Shown here: one piece after another, positions 16,985-25,193 of the stretch
Position numbering within the stretch: the first letter of the stretch is position 1
How the letters are laid out: the number at the start of each line of letters is the position of its first letter
Source of the DNA: Shinella sp. CPCC 101442
Lineage (GTDB): Bacteria; Pseudomonadota; Alphaproteobacteria; Rhizobiales; Rhizobiaceae
Assembly: GCF_024704725.1 (NCBI RefSeq)
Contig: NZ_JALIQS010000013.1
Coordinates: forward strand, 1 to 64,000
Reading direction: 5' to 3'
Length of the DNA stretch: 64,000 nucleotides
Position numbers and translations under genes: made by a program
The notes under the pieces: model-generated
Seen by the model: the letters and a program-made list of their open reading frames with translations, nothing else
Databases searched by the model: none
Told to the model about the DNA's origin: nothing

Positions 16985-17840
16985 CCCAACGGGCTCCCCT
17001 TTGCGACCAGAGCAGGACCGCGAGAATGACAAGAAAGGGTACGGCGCCGCGATACTGGCTGACCGCCCCGATGGCGCTGACGCTGCCTTCCAGCAGGCCG
17101 ATCATCAGGCCGCCGATCAGCGCAGCGCGAAAGCTGGAGAAGGCACCGATGAGGGCGGCGGCCAGCGCGGGTACGACGAGCAGGCTGAGCGAGGAGAAAT
17201 CCGGCGAGCGCAGCGGCGCGATGATCATCAGCGCGAAGGCCGTGACCCCGCCGGTGACGGCCCACACACCGAGCGCCAGCAGGCGCACACGGATACCGAT
17301 CAGCTCCGCCGCCATCGGGCGCTGCGAAAGCGCACGCAATTGCAGGCCGGTGCGGGTGCGGGCGAGAAACTGTTCCGTCAGCAGGGTAAAGGCGATGGAA
17401 AGCGCCAGCGTCGTGACGGCGGCCCAGGTCACCTCTACGCCGGCGAGGCGGAAGGCGGAACCGGGGATGATCTCCGGGAAATAGTGCGGATGCTGGCCGC
17501 CGGTGAGGCGCAGGCCGACGGCGATGATGCCGACGAGCAGTGCCGCGGTGACCGCCGCCTTGGTCGAGGCGCTGCTCCCGGCAAACCAGGTCGTCATGAC
17601 GAGACCGATTGCAATACCGGCGGCGGCACCCGCGGCGATGCCAAGCAGCACGGCCGGCAACAGCGGCACGCCCAGTTCGAACAGCGCGACCATCGCGAAG
17701 GTACCGGCAGCGCCGATGGCGGCACCCGTGAAATTCACCACGGCGACGAGCCGGTAGGTGAAGATGGCACAGACGCCGAGGATGGCGTAGGCCCCGCCGG
17801 CCGACAATCCCGCAACGGCGGCAGTAAACAGTGAATCCAT
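16971..17840 (-). CDS. livH: Branched-chain-type ABC transporter permease LivH (system 1)
   Basis: This 289-residue permease begins MDSLFTAAVAGLSAGGAYAIL and has about eight hydrophobic segments, the VNFTGAAIGAAGTF motif around residue 37 and the loop RALSQRPMAAELIGIRV. The start at 17840 matches the family N-terminus; a further 56 in-frame codons upstream are low-complexity and pass through a palindromic intergenic region, so they were rejected. It lies 119 bases from the binding-protein gene and overlaps the fused permease-ATPase by 14 bases. Confidence 0.88.
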   Translation of the reverse strand: MDSLFTAAVAGLSAGGAYAILGVCAIFTYRLVAVVNFTGAAIGAAGTFAMVALFELGVPLLPAVLLGIAAGAAAGIAIGLVMTTWFAGSSASTKAAVTAALLVGIIAVGLRLTGGQHPHYFPEIIPGSAFRLAGVEVTWAAVTTLALSIAFTLLTEQFLARTRTGLQLRALSQRPMAAELIGIRVRLLALGVWAVTGGVTAFALMIIAPLRSPDFSSLSLLVVPALAAALIGAFSSFRAALIGGLMIGLLEGSVSAIGAVSQYRGAVPFLVILAVLLWSQRGARWDEAR

Positions 17841-17893
17841 TCCGGAACTCCGGGTCGATGCGCGCGGCGCACCGCGCCAGCCGCCATGGTTTT

Positions 17894-17939
17894 CCGGCCC
17901 CATATGGGGCCGGCCAGCTTGGCATGGGGTTTGTCCCCA
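17894..17939. repeat. Palindrome pair between binding protein and livH (system 1)
   Basis: A perfect 20-bp palindrome (CCGGCCCC-ATAT-GGGGCCGG, 17894-17913) is followed by a 5-bp hairpin (TGGGG-N5-CCCCA, 17925-17939). Neither has a T-run on the - strand. The position matches the intercistronic hairpin of system 2 and suggests mRNA stabilisation or processing that favours the binding protein. Confidence 0.5.
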
Positions 17940-17959
17940 GGGCTTCGATCTCCCGGCAG

Positions 17960-19132
17960 CTACTCCGCCGCAGGCAGGACGAACCAGTCCTTGGTCTTCA
18001 CCGTCCATTTGCCATCGACCAGTTGCATGATCTTGGTGGCCTGCATCGGCGAATGCGCCTTCGCATCACCGAAGGAATAGGCGTTGCCGGCAATCGGATA
18101 GGTCAGCGCCTTGCCTTCTTTCAGCGCCGCCGTCACCGCTTCGCGGGTGACTTCGCCTTCAAGACCGGAGATCGTGTCGATCATGACCTTGGCCGCCATG
18201 TAGCCGCCCTGCGAGAAAGCGGTTTTGGCAAGGCCGGCCGTTTCCATGGTCTTGGCCCAGTCGGCATTGGCGTCGGTGGCTTCCGTATAAGGTTCCCATT
18301 CGGTGCCGACATAGACCGGCTGCTTGCTGTCGGCGAGCGCCTTGGAAACGCCTTCCGTGTAGCCCGGCGCCAGGAACAGCCAGTTGATGCCCGTGATCTT
18401 CTGCGCATCCGCCGTCTTGATCCACTGCACCACACCCGGCTCGACCTGATTGGTCAGCACCGCGTCGCAACCGGCGTCGCGCGCCTTGATGAGATAGGGG
18501 GTGAGATCGCCCTGCATCGGCAGGGTCACGTCGGTCAGCGTGATCGTGTTGCCGCTGATTTTCTCCCAGCGTGCGACGGCGGCGGCATAGGCCTCCTGCG
18601 TGCCGCCGATGATGCTGAAGAACGTGCAGAGCTTTTTCGCCCCGAGATCCTTCGTGGCATAGTCGAGCACGGCCGTCGTCAGCGTATAGGGACCGACATT
18701 GACCGGCGAGACGCTCGGCGCGTTGAAGCAGAGCGGATCGACGCCGACACCCTGTACGGCGAGCACATCGTTACGGTCGTAGGTCGCGGCATTGACGGCA
18801 CAGTCGAGCAGACTCGCCCCGCCGGCCAGCGCCACGACGCCCTTGTTGTCGATGAGATCGCGCGCGGCTTGAGCGGCGACCTGTGGATCGCCCTTGTCGT
18901 CGGCGATGGTGAACTCGACCTTGCAGCCATTGATGCCGCCGGCATCGTTGAGTTGCTGGAACACGGCGGCCGTCGCGCGCGGTGCGTCGGAGAAATCGAC
19001 GACGCCCGTCACCGTCGAAACGGCGCCGATCTGGATCGGGCCGCTCTCGCAGGTCGGCGCAGCCGACGCCGACGAGGCGGCGGCAAGCAGGATCGCCGTG
19101 GAGGCGAGGAGAAGATTGCGGGTCTGTGTCAT
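17960..19132 (-). CDS. ABC transporter substrate-binding protein (system 1, LivJ/AmiC fold)
   Basis: This 390-residue periplasmic protein has a clear signal peptide (MTQTRN, hydrophobic 7-20, cleavage after SASA near 24) and the type I periplasmic-binding fold. GPIQIGAVSTVTGVVDFSD opens the first domain, followed by QAARDLIDNKGVVALAGGAS. The N-terminal ligand loop lacks the AxTGP form usual in leucine-binding proteins, and there is no basis for naming the ligand. It lies 33 bases after the amidohydrolase gene, so the ligand could be the amide or N-acyl substrate of that enzyme. Confidence 0.88.
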   Translation of the reverse strand: MTQTRNLLLASTAILLAAASSASAAPTCESGPIQIGAVSTVTGVVDFSDAPRATAAVFQQLNDAGGINGCKVEFTIADDKGDPQVAAQAARDLIDNKGVVALAGGASLLDCAVNAATYDRNDVLAVQGVGVDPLCFNAPSVSPVNVGPYTLTTAVLDYATKDLGAKKLCTFFSIIGGTQEAYAAAVARWEKISGNTITLTDVTLPMQGDLTPYLIKARDAGCDAVLTNQVEPGVVQWIKTADAQKITGINWLFLAPGYTEGVSKALADSKQPVYVGTEWEPYTEATDANADWAKTMETAGLAKTAFSQGGYMAAKVMIDTISGLEGEVTREAVTAALKEGKALTYPIAGNAYSFGDAKAHSPMQATKIMQLVDGKWTVKTKDWFVLPAAE

Positions 19133-19165
19133 GCTGCTCCCTTTCTTGTTGTTGTCGATGAAGGT

Positions 19166-20824
19166 TTAGCGTCGATAGACGGCGCGGCCTTCGAAATAGG
19201 TGGTGAGGACCTTGGTGGCGGCGATGCGGTTGGCCTTGACGTCGAAGAGGTTCTGGTCGAGCACGATGATATCCGCCGACTTGCCGGGTTCGATGGAACC
19301 GGTTTCTTCGCCAAGCCCCATGGCGATGGCCGAATTCAGCGTGAAGATGCGAATGGCGGTGGCAAGGTCGATGGCCTGCTCCGGCCAGAGCGCCACACCC
19401 GGGAAAGCGCCCGACGGGTTCTGGCGCGTCACCATGCCCTCGATGCCGTTCAGCGGATCGGGGATCGGGATGACCGGCCAGTCCGAACCACCGGCGAGCA
19501 GCGCCCCGGTCCTGTGGAGATCGGCGATCGGCCAGAAGCGCGTGGCACGCTCTTCGCCCATCGCTTCCTTGTGCCCCTCGAGGAAGGTTGTCGGATACCA
19601 GATCATCGGGCAGAGATCGGCCACCACCTGCAGCGCAGCGAAACGCTCGATATCCTCCGGGCGGATGTAGCTCGCATGCGCGATATGGTGCAGCACCCTG
19701 GTCGGGCCATTGAAGTGGCGCACCGCCTCCACCGCATCGAGCATTTCGGTGACGGCATAGTCACCCGCACAGTGGATCTTCAGACCCATGCCCAGCTTTT
19801 CCGACTTGTCGACATATTTGACGAGGTCGGGATAGCTGACCAGGACTTCGCCGCGATAGCCGTGCGGGTGCGCCGCGTCGTCCACATAGGCGTCGTGGAA
19901 GGCACCGGTGCGCGCGCCCGGCACGCCGTCGAGGAAAATCTTCGTGTAGTTAGGGCGCACATGCCGCGTGCGGTATTCATCGCGCAGCGCCAGCAGTTCA
20001 TCGCCCGAAAGGCCGAACATGAAGGACGGCTCGATCAGCGGCAACGAGGTCACGGCCCAGGCAGTCAGGTCACCCCTTTCATCGAGGCCCTTCAGCGCCT
20101 TCAGGATGGAGAGAACCGACGCGGCGTCCTGGAAGGCGGTGACGCCGTAGGAATTGACGATCTCCACGGCGCGGGCGACGGCCGCCTCGCCCATCGCCTC
20201 GGTGAAATGATCGGCGGCCACACGCTCGACGATGCCGGCGGCGGATTCGATGAGCAGGCCGGTAAGCCGGCCGGTCGCAGGATCGCGGCCGAAAGCGCCG
20301 GCCGGCGGATCGGGCTGGTTGTCGGAGATGCCCGACAGGCGCATCGCCTCGCTGTTGACCCAGCGGTTGTGCATGGTTTCGTCACGCAGCAGGACGGGAT
20401 GGCCAAGACCGGCGGCATCGAGTTTTTGAAGCGCAGCCTCCGTGTTGAGCGCACTGATCATGTCCGCCCCCCACTGGTTGGCGACGATCCACTGGCCGGG
20501 CGCTGAGGCTTCGGCCTGGGCGCGCACATGGGCGCAGATGGCCTCGACGGAGGCCCCGGCGGCAATCTGCGTCTCGAAGAGATCGGCCTGGCCGCCCATC
20601 ATGATGTGATTGTGGATGTCGACAAAACCGGGCATCGCCATGCGGCCGGCGAGATCGACCACCTCGGTCTTGTCGCCACGATAGGCCTCGATATCGGCGG
20701 CACTGCCGACGGCAAGGATACGGCCATCCGCAATGGCGACAGCTTCGGCCCAGGAATTGGCGGCGTCGACCGTGTAGATGCGGCCACGGGTAAGGATGAG
20801 ATCTGCGCGCGGCGTCCCAGTCAT
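19166..20824 (-). CDS. Amidohydrolase family protein (YtcJ/NfdA-like)
   Basis: This 552-residue metal-dependent hydrolase has the amidohydrolase layout: an N-terminal strand with VDLAGRMAMPGFVDIHNH providing the HxH metal ligands (near residue 70), further ligand histidines in LKIHCAGDYA and LHHIAHA, and the terminal aspartate in LAGGSDWPV. Length and motifs match the YtcJ group, which includes N-substituted formamide deformylase. No signal peptide is present, so it is cytoplasmic. It is the first gene behind the promoter with palindrome 20844-20860 and block 20899-20926. The likely reaction is hydrolysis of an imported amide or formamide to release an amine. Confidence 0.85.
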   Translation of the reverse strand: MTGTPRADLILTRGRIYTVDAANSWAEAVAIADGRILAVGSAADIEAYRGDKTEVVDLAGRMAMPGFVDIHNHIMMGGQADLFETQIAAGASVEAICAHVRAQAEASAPGQWIVANQWGADMISALNTEAALQKLDAAGLGHPVLLRDETMHNRWVNSEAMRLSGISDNQPDPPAGAFGRDPATGRLTGLLIESAAGIVERVAADHFTEAMGEAAVARAVEIVNSYGVTAFQDAASVLSILKALKGLDERGDLTAWAVTSLPLIEPSFMFGLSGDELLALRDEYRTRHVRPNYTKIFLDGVPGARTGAFHDAYVDDAAHPHGYRGEVLVSYPDLVKYVDKSEKLGMGLKIHCAGDYAVTEMLDAVEAVRHFNGPTRVLHHIAHASYIRPEDIERFAALQVVADLCPMIWYPTTFLEGHKEAMGEERATRFWPIADLHRTGALLAGGSDWPVIPIPDPLNGIEGMVTRQNPSGAFPGVALWPEQAIDLATAIRIFTLNSAIAMGLGEETGSIEPGKSADIIVLDQNLFDVKANRIAATKVLTTYFEGRAVYRR

Positions 20825-20843
20825 GATAGCGATGTTCCCTTTC

Positions 20844-20860
20844 GGTTCATTATGTGAACC
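20844..20860. promoter_or_regulatory. 17-bp palindromic operator candidate, copy 1
   Basis: GGTTCA-TTATG-TGAACC is a perfect 6-bp inverted repeat with a 5-base spacer, 19 bases before the amidohydrolase ATG. Copy 2 at 24138-24154 has the same arms and four of five spacer bases. The distance to the conserved 28-bp block is 38 bases in both places. The divergent IclR gene at 24318 is the nearest candidate regulator. Confidence 0.7.
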
Positions 20861-20898
20861 TTGTTTTCAATATCAGCTTGCCGCAGATAGGGGCGACT

Positions 20899-20926
20899 GT
20901 CAATGTACTTCACACGTTAAATATAT
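20899..20926 (-). promoter_or_regulatory. 28-bp conserved block, copy B (promoter region of amidohydrolase operon)
   Basis: Reading GTCAATGTACTTCAC then ACGTTAAATATAT on the + strand, it ends on the - strand in the hexamer TTGACA. A -10 position 17 bases on would be CAAGCT, a weak match keeping A2 and T6. The predicted transcription start then falls just before the palindrome at 20844-20860, which would act as a repressor site downstream of the start. The whole intergenic region 20825-21062 (238 bases) holds no other feature that was recognised. Confidence 0.6.
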
Positions 20927-21062
20927 GAATGCGGCGCGGCAGCGCGTGAACAATTCCCGCTGAAACAGAGCGTACAGCCGCCCCGCCGGGGCTTTTGCCC
21001 CGGTCGTCTACCGCTATGGTGGAGAGGTGCCCGCGATCAATTTCTCGCGAGCATGGCTGCGC

Positions 21063-22541
21063 TCAGAGCTGGATCCACGCCGTCTTCAGGTCGAGATATT
21101 TTTCCAGCGCATGCAGCGACTTGTCGTGACCGTTGCCGGACTGGCGCACGCCACCGAGCGGCACCGTGTTGTCGGCCCCGCCATAGGTGTTGACATGGAC
21201 CACGCCCGCACGGATGCCGCGCACCATGCGATGTGCCCGCGAGAGATTGGCGGTCCAGACGGCGGAGGCGAGGCCGTAGTCGGTACCGTTGGCGATGGCG
21301 AGCGCTTCCTCTTCCGTGTCGAAGGGGATGATCGAGAGGATCGGCCCGAACACTTCCTCGCGCGCAAGCGTCATGCCCGGCGTGACGTCGAAGACCGTCG
21401 GCTCCATGTAGAAGCCGCCCGTTTCCGTAAGAATACGCTTACCGCCCGTGCGCAATTTCGCACCTTCGACCAGCGCCTGCTCGGCAAAACCGAGATCCTT
21501 GCGCAGCTGCATTTCGCTGGAGATCGCGCCGGCCTCGGTCGTCAGCAGCAGGGGATCACCGACCTTCATGGACGCCGCGATGCTGGCCACCTTCGCGGAA
21601 AATTCCCCGACGATGGAGCGTTCGACCAGGAGCCGGGAACCGGCGACGCAGACCTGGCCGGAATTGCGGAAGATGCCGTAGGCGGAGTTTTTTGCCGCCC
21701 TGTCGAGATCGGGCGCGTCGGCAAAGACGACGTTCGGCGACTTGCCGCCGAGCTCGAGATAGACGCGCTTGAGATTGGAGCGGGCCGAATATTCGAGGAG
21801 ACGCCTTCCGACCGGGCCGGAACCGGTGAAGACCAGAACGTCGATATCGGGATGCAGGCCCATCGCCTCGCCGGTGACGGCGCCACGGCCGGTCACGACA
21901 TTGAGCACGCCCTCCGGAAGTCCGGCTTCGGCACAAAGCTCCGCAAGACGCAGCAGCGACAGCGAGGCCACCTCCGCCGGCTTCAGCACCACGGAATTGC
22001 CGGCGGCAAGCGCCGGCGCAATCTTCCAGGCGCCGATCATCAGCGGGAAATTCCACGGCACGATGGCGCCGACCACGCCGACCGGCTCGCGGTGAACGAG
22101 ACCGAGAATATCACCCGCCGTCGGCGCGATCTCGCCATAGACCTTGTCGATCGCCTCCGCATAGTAGCGGAAGCTGCCGGCGGCGCTGCCGGGTTCGGCC
22201 TTCAGCGCCATGGCGATTTCCGTGCCGTTGTCGCGCACGCCGAGCACGGCAAGTTCCAAGGCATGTTTCTCGATCAGTTCGGCGATCTTGAGGAGCACCC
22301 GCTTGCGTTCGGCCGGCGCGGCTTTCGCCCAGCGGCCCTTTTCGAACGCCGCACGCGCCGCCTTCACCGCCCTGTCGACATCGACGGTTCCGGCATCGGC
22401 GATGCTCGTCAGCCGGCGCCCGTCGATCGGCGAGACGACGTCCAGCACCGCTCCGGTGGCCGGCTCGCGCCAGTTGCCGCCGATGAACAACGCCTGCGGG
22501 GCGATGACGAGGTTACGGAGCGCTTCGATCTTTTCCTGCAT
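21063..22541 (-). CDS. Aldehyde dehydrogenase, PuuC-like
   Basis: This 492-residue aldehyde dehydrogenase has Asn164 (VPWNFP), Glu263 (LELGGKSPN) and Cys298 (NSGQVCVAG). The C-terminus, GHDKSLHALEKYLDLKTAW, is typical of the PuuC group (gamma-glutamyl-gamma-aminobutyraldehyde dehydrogenase) and related amine-derived aldehyde dehydrogenases. It lies 53 bases after the APC permease gene on the same strand, suggesting uptake and oxidation of an amine. No amine oxidase or transaminase is encoded nearby to make the aldehyde. It ends 238 bases before the amidohydrolase gene. Confidence 0.88.
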   Translation of the reverse strand: MQEKIEALRNLVIAPQALFIGGNWREPATGAVLDVVSPIDGRRLTSIADAGTVDVDRAVKAARAAFEKGRWAKAAPAERKRVLLKIAELIEKHALELAVLGVRDNGTEIAMALKAEPGSAAGSFRYYAEAIDKVYGEIAPTAGDILGLVHREPVGVVGAIVPWNFPLMIGAWKIAPALAAGNSVVLKPAEVASLSLLRLAELCAEAGLPEGVLNVVTGRGAVTGEAMGLHPDIDVLVFTGSGPVGRRLLEYSARSNLKRVYLELGGKSPNVVFADAPDLDRAAKNSAYGIFRNSGQVCVAGSRLLVERSIVGEFSAKVASIAASMKVGDPLLLTTEAGAISSEMQLRKDLGFAEQALVEGAKLRTGGKRILTETGGFYMEPTVFDVTPGMTLAREEVFGPILSIIPFDTEEEALAIANGTDYGLASAVWTANLSRAHRMVRGIRAGVVHVNTYGGADNTVPLGGVRQSGNGHDKSLHALEKYLDLKTAWIQL

Positions 22542-22561
22542 GACATTCCCTCGAAAGAAGG

Positions 22562-22581
22562 GGCGGCGCCGGAGCGCCGCC
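22562..22581. repeat. Intercistronic hairpin between permease and PuuC-like gene
   Basis: A perfect 8-bp stem (GGCGGCGC with GCGCCGCC) with loop CGGA lies 13 bases after the permease stop on the - strand and is followed by CCTTCTTT, a weak T-rich tract. It may partially terminate transcription before the aldehyde dehydrogenase gene. Confidence 0.5.
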
Positions 22582-22594
22582 GTGCTTTTCAGAT

Positions 22595-24040
22595 TTAGCG
22601 GCCGACACCGAGACGCGCAAAGGCGATCGCGTCGCCGGACTTCAGACGTAGCGCGCAGAAGAGGCCGATGACGGCGGCAATCAGCACGAGGCCCGGCAGG
22701 AACACGGCAAGCGGCCCCTCGGCCCCGGCCAACGCGCCGAAGTTGGTGGCAATATAGAACACCAGTGCTGCAAGGATCAGTCCCGTCAGAACCGGCAGCA
22801 CGACCGTCGCGAGCTTGCTGCCTTCAAGACCGGGGTTGCGGCCGAAGAAGGCGACGATGGAGAAGGCCGTCAGCGCCATCAGCAGAATGATCGCCAGCGT
22901 ACCGACATTCGTCAGCCAGGAGAACAGTGCCAGCACAGGATCCAGTCCCGCGAAGGCGAAGAGCGCGACGACGACGACGGCGATGACCGTCTGCACGACC
23001 GAACCGGCATGCGGGCTCTGGAACACCGGATGGGTGACGCCGAGCGCCTTCGGCAGCAGGCCCTCGCGGCCGGCGACATACATGTAGCGGGCAACGCCGT
23101 TGTGAAAGGCCACGACGCCGGCAAAAAGGCTGGTGATGAAGAGGATGCCCATGATGGTGGTGATGCCATTGCCGACATAGCGGTCCGCCAGACCGAAGAG
23201 GAAGGTCGTCGGATCGGCAAGGCCCTGGATTTCCGGCACCAGCTTGTCGACACCAGCACCGTTGACCATCAACCAGGAGGTCAGCATGTAGAAGACACCG
23301 ATGAGGACCACGGAGATATAGGTGGCGCGCGGCACGGTCTTTTCCGGCTCGCGGGCCTCTTCGGAATAGATGGTCGTCGCTTCGAAGCCGATGAAGGCGG
23401 CAAAGCAGAACAGAATGCCGATGGCCGGCGTTCCGCTCATGAAGGCGGACGGCGTGAAGGGCACCGCGGAGAGGCCGCTGTCACCGCCCTTGATGAAGAT
23501 CGCCGCATCGATGACCAGGACCACGAGATATTCGAGCACCACGAGCACGGCGAGTACGCGGGCGGAAAAATCGACCCGGCGATAGCCGAAGACCGCGACG
23601 AGCGCGATGCAGAGATAGGTCCAGACCCACCAGGGCACGTCGATCCCGTAGCCGGCGAAGAACCCGGCGGTCGCGGCACCGAAAAGGCCGAGGACACCGA
23701 TCTGCATGGCATTGTAGGCGAGAATTGCGATCAGCGCCGCCGCACCGCCGGCAAGGCCGCCGAGGCCCTGCGCGGTATAGGCGTAGAAGGCGCCGGCATT
23801 GCTGATATGGCGGGCCATCGCGACATAGCCGACGGCAAACAGCAGCAGAACGGCCGTCACGAAGGCGAAGGTCAGCGGAATGCCGGCACCGTTGCCGAGC
23901 ATCATCGACAGCGGCACGCCGCCGGCAACGGCCGTCAGCGGCGCTGCGGCCGACACGACGAGAAAGGTGACGGCCCCGACACCCAGGCTGTTCTTGCGCA
24001 GTTGGTTCGCGCCGCCGGGCGACACGGTCTCATTGCTCAT
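22595..24040 (-). CDS. APC family amino acid/amine permease
   Basis: This 481-residue transporter has about twelve hydrophobic segments and the APC superfamily pattern: AVTFLVVSAAAPLTAVAGG in segment 1, FIGFEATTIYSEEAREPEKTVPRA in the conserved middle loop after segment 6. It should import an amino acid or amine by proton symport or exchange. The ATG at 24040 has GGGAG 8 bases upstream; a GTG nine codons earlier is less likely. It is the first gene behind the second conserved promoter and is divergent from the IclR regulator gene. Confidence 0.88.
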   Translation of the reverse strand: MSNETVSPGGANQLRKNSLGVGAVTFLVVSAAAPLTAVAGGVPLSMMLGNGAGIPLTFAFVTAVLLLFAVGYVAMARHISNAGAFYAYTAQGLGGLAGGAAALIAILAYNAMQIGVLGLFGAATAGFFAGYGIDVPWWVWTYLCIALVAVFGYRRVDFSARVLAVLVVLEYLVVLVIDAAIFIKGGDSGLSAVPFTPSAFMSGTPAIGILFCFAAFIGFEATTIYSEEAREPEKTVPRATYISVVLIGVFYMLTSWLMVNGAGVDKLVPEIQGLADPTTFLFGLADRYVGNGITTIMGILFITSLFAGVVAFHNGVARYMYVAGREGLLPKALGVTHPVFQSPHAGSVVQTVIAVVVVALFAFAGLDPVLALFSWLTNVGTLAIILLMALTAFSIVAFFGRNPGLEGSKLATVVLPVLTGLILAALVFYIATNFGALAGAEGPLAVFLPGLVLIAAVIGLFCALRLKSGDAIAFARLGVGR

Positions 24041-24137
24041 GATTTTGCTCCCATCCTGGCGGCTCACCCCACACGGCTGCCGCCTCCAGTGCCGTGCGCG
24101 AAGCGCCCGGCGGTTCCCACTCGAAGAATTGTCTTGC

Positions 24138-24154
24138 GGTTCATTATTTGAACC
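24138..24154. promoter_or_regulatory. 17-bp palindromic operator candidate, copy 2
   Basis: GGTTCA-TTATT-TGAACC lies between the divergent APC permease and IclR genes, 97 bases from the permease ATG. Arms and spacing to the 28-bp block (38 bases) are identical to copy 1. Its position in the regulator's own promoter region supports the IclR protein as its ligand-responsive binder. Confidence 0.7.
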
Positions 24155-24192
24155 TTTATTTTAATATTAGACTTGCAAAAGCCTGCACCCGC

Positions 24193-24220
24193 GTCAAGTT
24201 AATTCTCATGTTAAGTATCT
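24193..24220 (-). promoter_or_regulatory. 28-bp conserved block, copy C (promoter region of APC permease)
   Basis: It reads GTCAAGTTAATTCTC then ATGTTAAGTATCT on the + strand and matches copies A and B at 20 and 21 of 28 positions. On the - strand it contains TTAACATGA and TTAACTTGA, a near-perfect direct repeat with a 12-base period whose second unit contains the -35-like TTGAC. The remaining intergenic sequence 24041-24317 also contains AT-rich sequence next to the palindrome. Confidence 0.6.
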
Positions 24221-24317
24221 CGACAGGAACGGGAGAGGCATGAGAGGCTGTCCGGGGGGTGGCGGCATCGATCATCCGGTGCGACACGGTCCGTAACGAA
24301 ACGCGCGAAAGAGAAGC

Positions 24318-25067
24318 ATGAGCACCATCGGAAAGGCCCTCTCCCTCCTCGACGTCATCTCGCAGCTCGGCAAGGACATCGGGCTGACCGACGTCGCGCG
24401 GCTTGCCGCACTCGACAAGGCCACGGCGCGGCGTTTCCTGGTGGAACTGGAGAAACACGGTTTCGTGGAGCAGGACGAGGAGACGCGGAAATACCGGCTC
24501 GGCGCCGCCCCCGTACGATTGGCGCGCATTCGCCAGGAGCGGTTTCCCTTCGTTTCCGTCGCAGCCCCCTTCGTCAAGGCGCTAGCGGACGAGGTGGGCG
24601 AAACGGTCCATCTTTCGGAATTTACCGGCGGCCGGCTCTCCACCATCCATGTCGAAGATTCCTCGCAGGCCCATCGCGTGATCGTCGATCTCGGTACGCC
24701 GCTTCCCTTCCACGCCACGGCTTCCGGCCTCGCCTATCTCGCCTTCCTGCCGGCCGACGAGATCGAGCGGGCGCTGAAACGGCCGATGGAGCGGTTTTCC
24801 GCCGAGACGGTCACCGAACCGGAAGCCGTGCGCCTCCTCTTGAAGGAGACCGCCAAGCGCGGCTTTTCGATCAACCAGCAGGGTTTTGAAATGGGCGTGA
24901 TCAGCGCCGCGGCCCCCATCCTCGCTCCAAGCGGGAAACCCGTCGGCGCCCTTGCCGTCGCTGCCCCGACCGCCCGGACGAACAAGACGCGCATGCTCGA
25001 TATCGGGCAGAAGACGATGGCGGCGGCCGCCAGCATTGCGCAGAAATATTATGGCGCGAAGGCCTGA
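24318..25067 (+). CDS. IclR family transcriptional regulator
   Basis: This 249-residue regulator has an N-terminal winged helix (about 5-65, with GLTDVARLAALDKATARRFLVELEKHGF) and a C-terminal IclR effector domain (about 75-245, with FHATASGLAYLAFLP and the GFEMGVISAAAPILAPSG core). It should bind DNA as a dimer or tetramer and respond to a pathway metabolite. It is transcribed away from the permease and aldehyde dehydrogenase operon, and the palindromes at 24138 and 20844 are its most likely sites. Whether it represses or activates cannot be told from sequence. Confidence 0.9.
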   Translation: MSTIGKALSLLDVISQLGKDIGLTDVARLAALDKATARRFLVELEKHGFVEQDEETRKYRLGAAPVRLARIRQERFPFVSVAAPFVKALADEVGETVHLSEFTGGRLSTIHVEDSSQAHRVIVDLGTPLPFHATASGLAYLAFLPADEIERALKRPMERFSAETVTEPEAVRLLLKETAKRGFSINQQGFEMGVISAAAPILAPSGKPVGALAVAAPTARTNKTRMLDIGQKTMAAAASIAQKYYGAKA

Positions 25068-25089
25068 ACGGCAAAGAAGCCGGCGGCCG

Positions 25090-25160
25090 CTTTCGAAGGA
25101 TTTTTCCCAAGCGAGCCACTTTATAATACATAATATCTATCGATTTTATTTTTAACTGCG
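25090..25160 (+). promoter_or_regulatory. AT-rich putative promoter upstream of the SfnB-like gene
   Basis: The 126-base gap after iclR contains an AT-rich stretch including TATAAT at 25122-25127, about 65 bases before the next ATG. No convincing -35 hexamer was found at the standard spacing, so activator dependence is possible. Confidence 0.3.
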
Positions 25161-25193
25161 AAACTCTCCCGAAACCAACCGGAGAGTTTCGCC

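Noticed and set aside
17894-17913. 20-bp palindrome as an intrinsic terminator
   Set aside because: No T-run on the - strand where transcription runs; kept as a repeat or mRNA-processing element.
17840-18008. N-terminal extension of LivH (system 1)
   Set aside because: Passes through palindromic intergenic sequence and the binding-protein gene; family N-terminus begins at 17840.
17831-20506. Very long + strand open frame opposite binding protein and amidohydrolase genes
   Set aside because: Arises from high third-position GC; protein is low-complexity His/Arg/Gly-rich.
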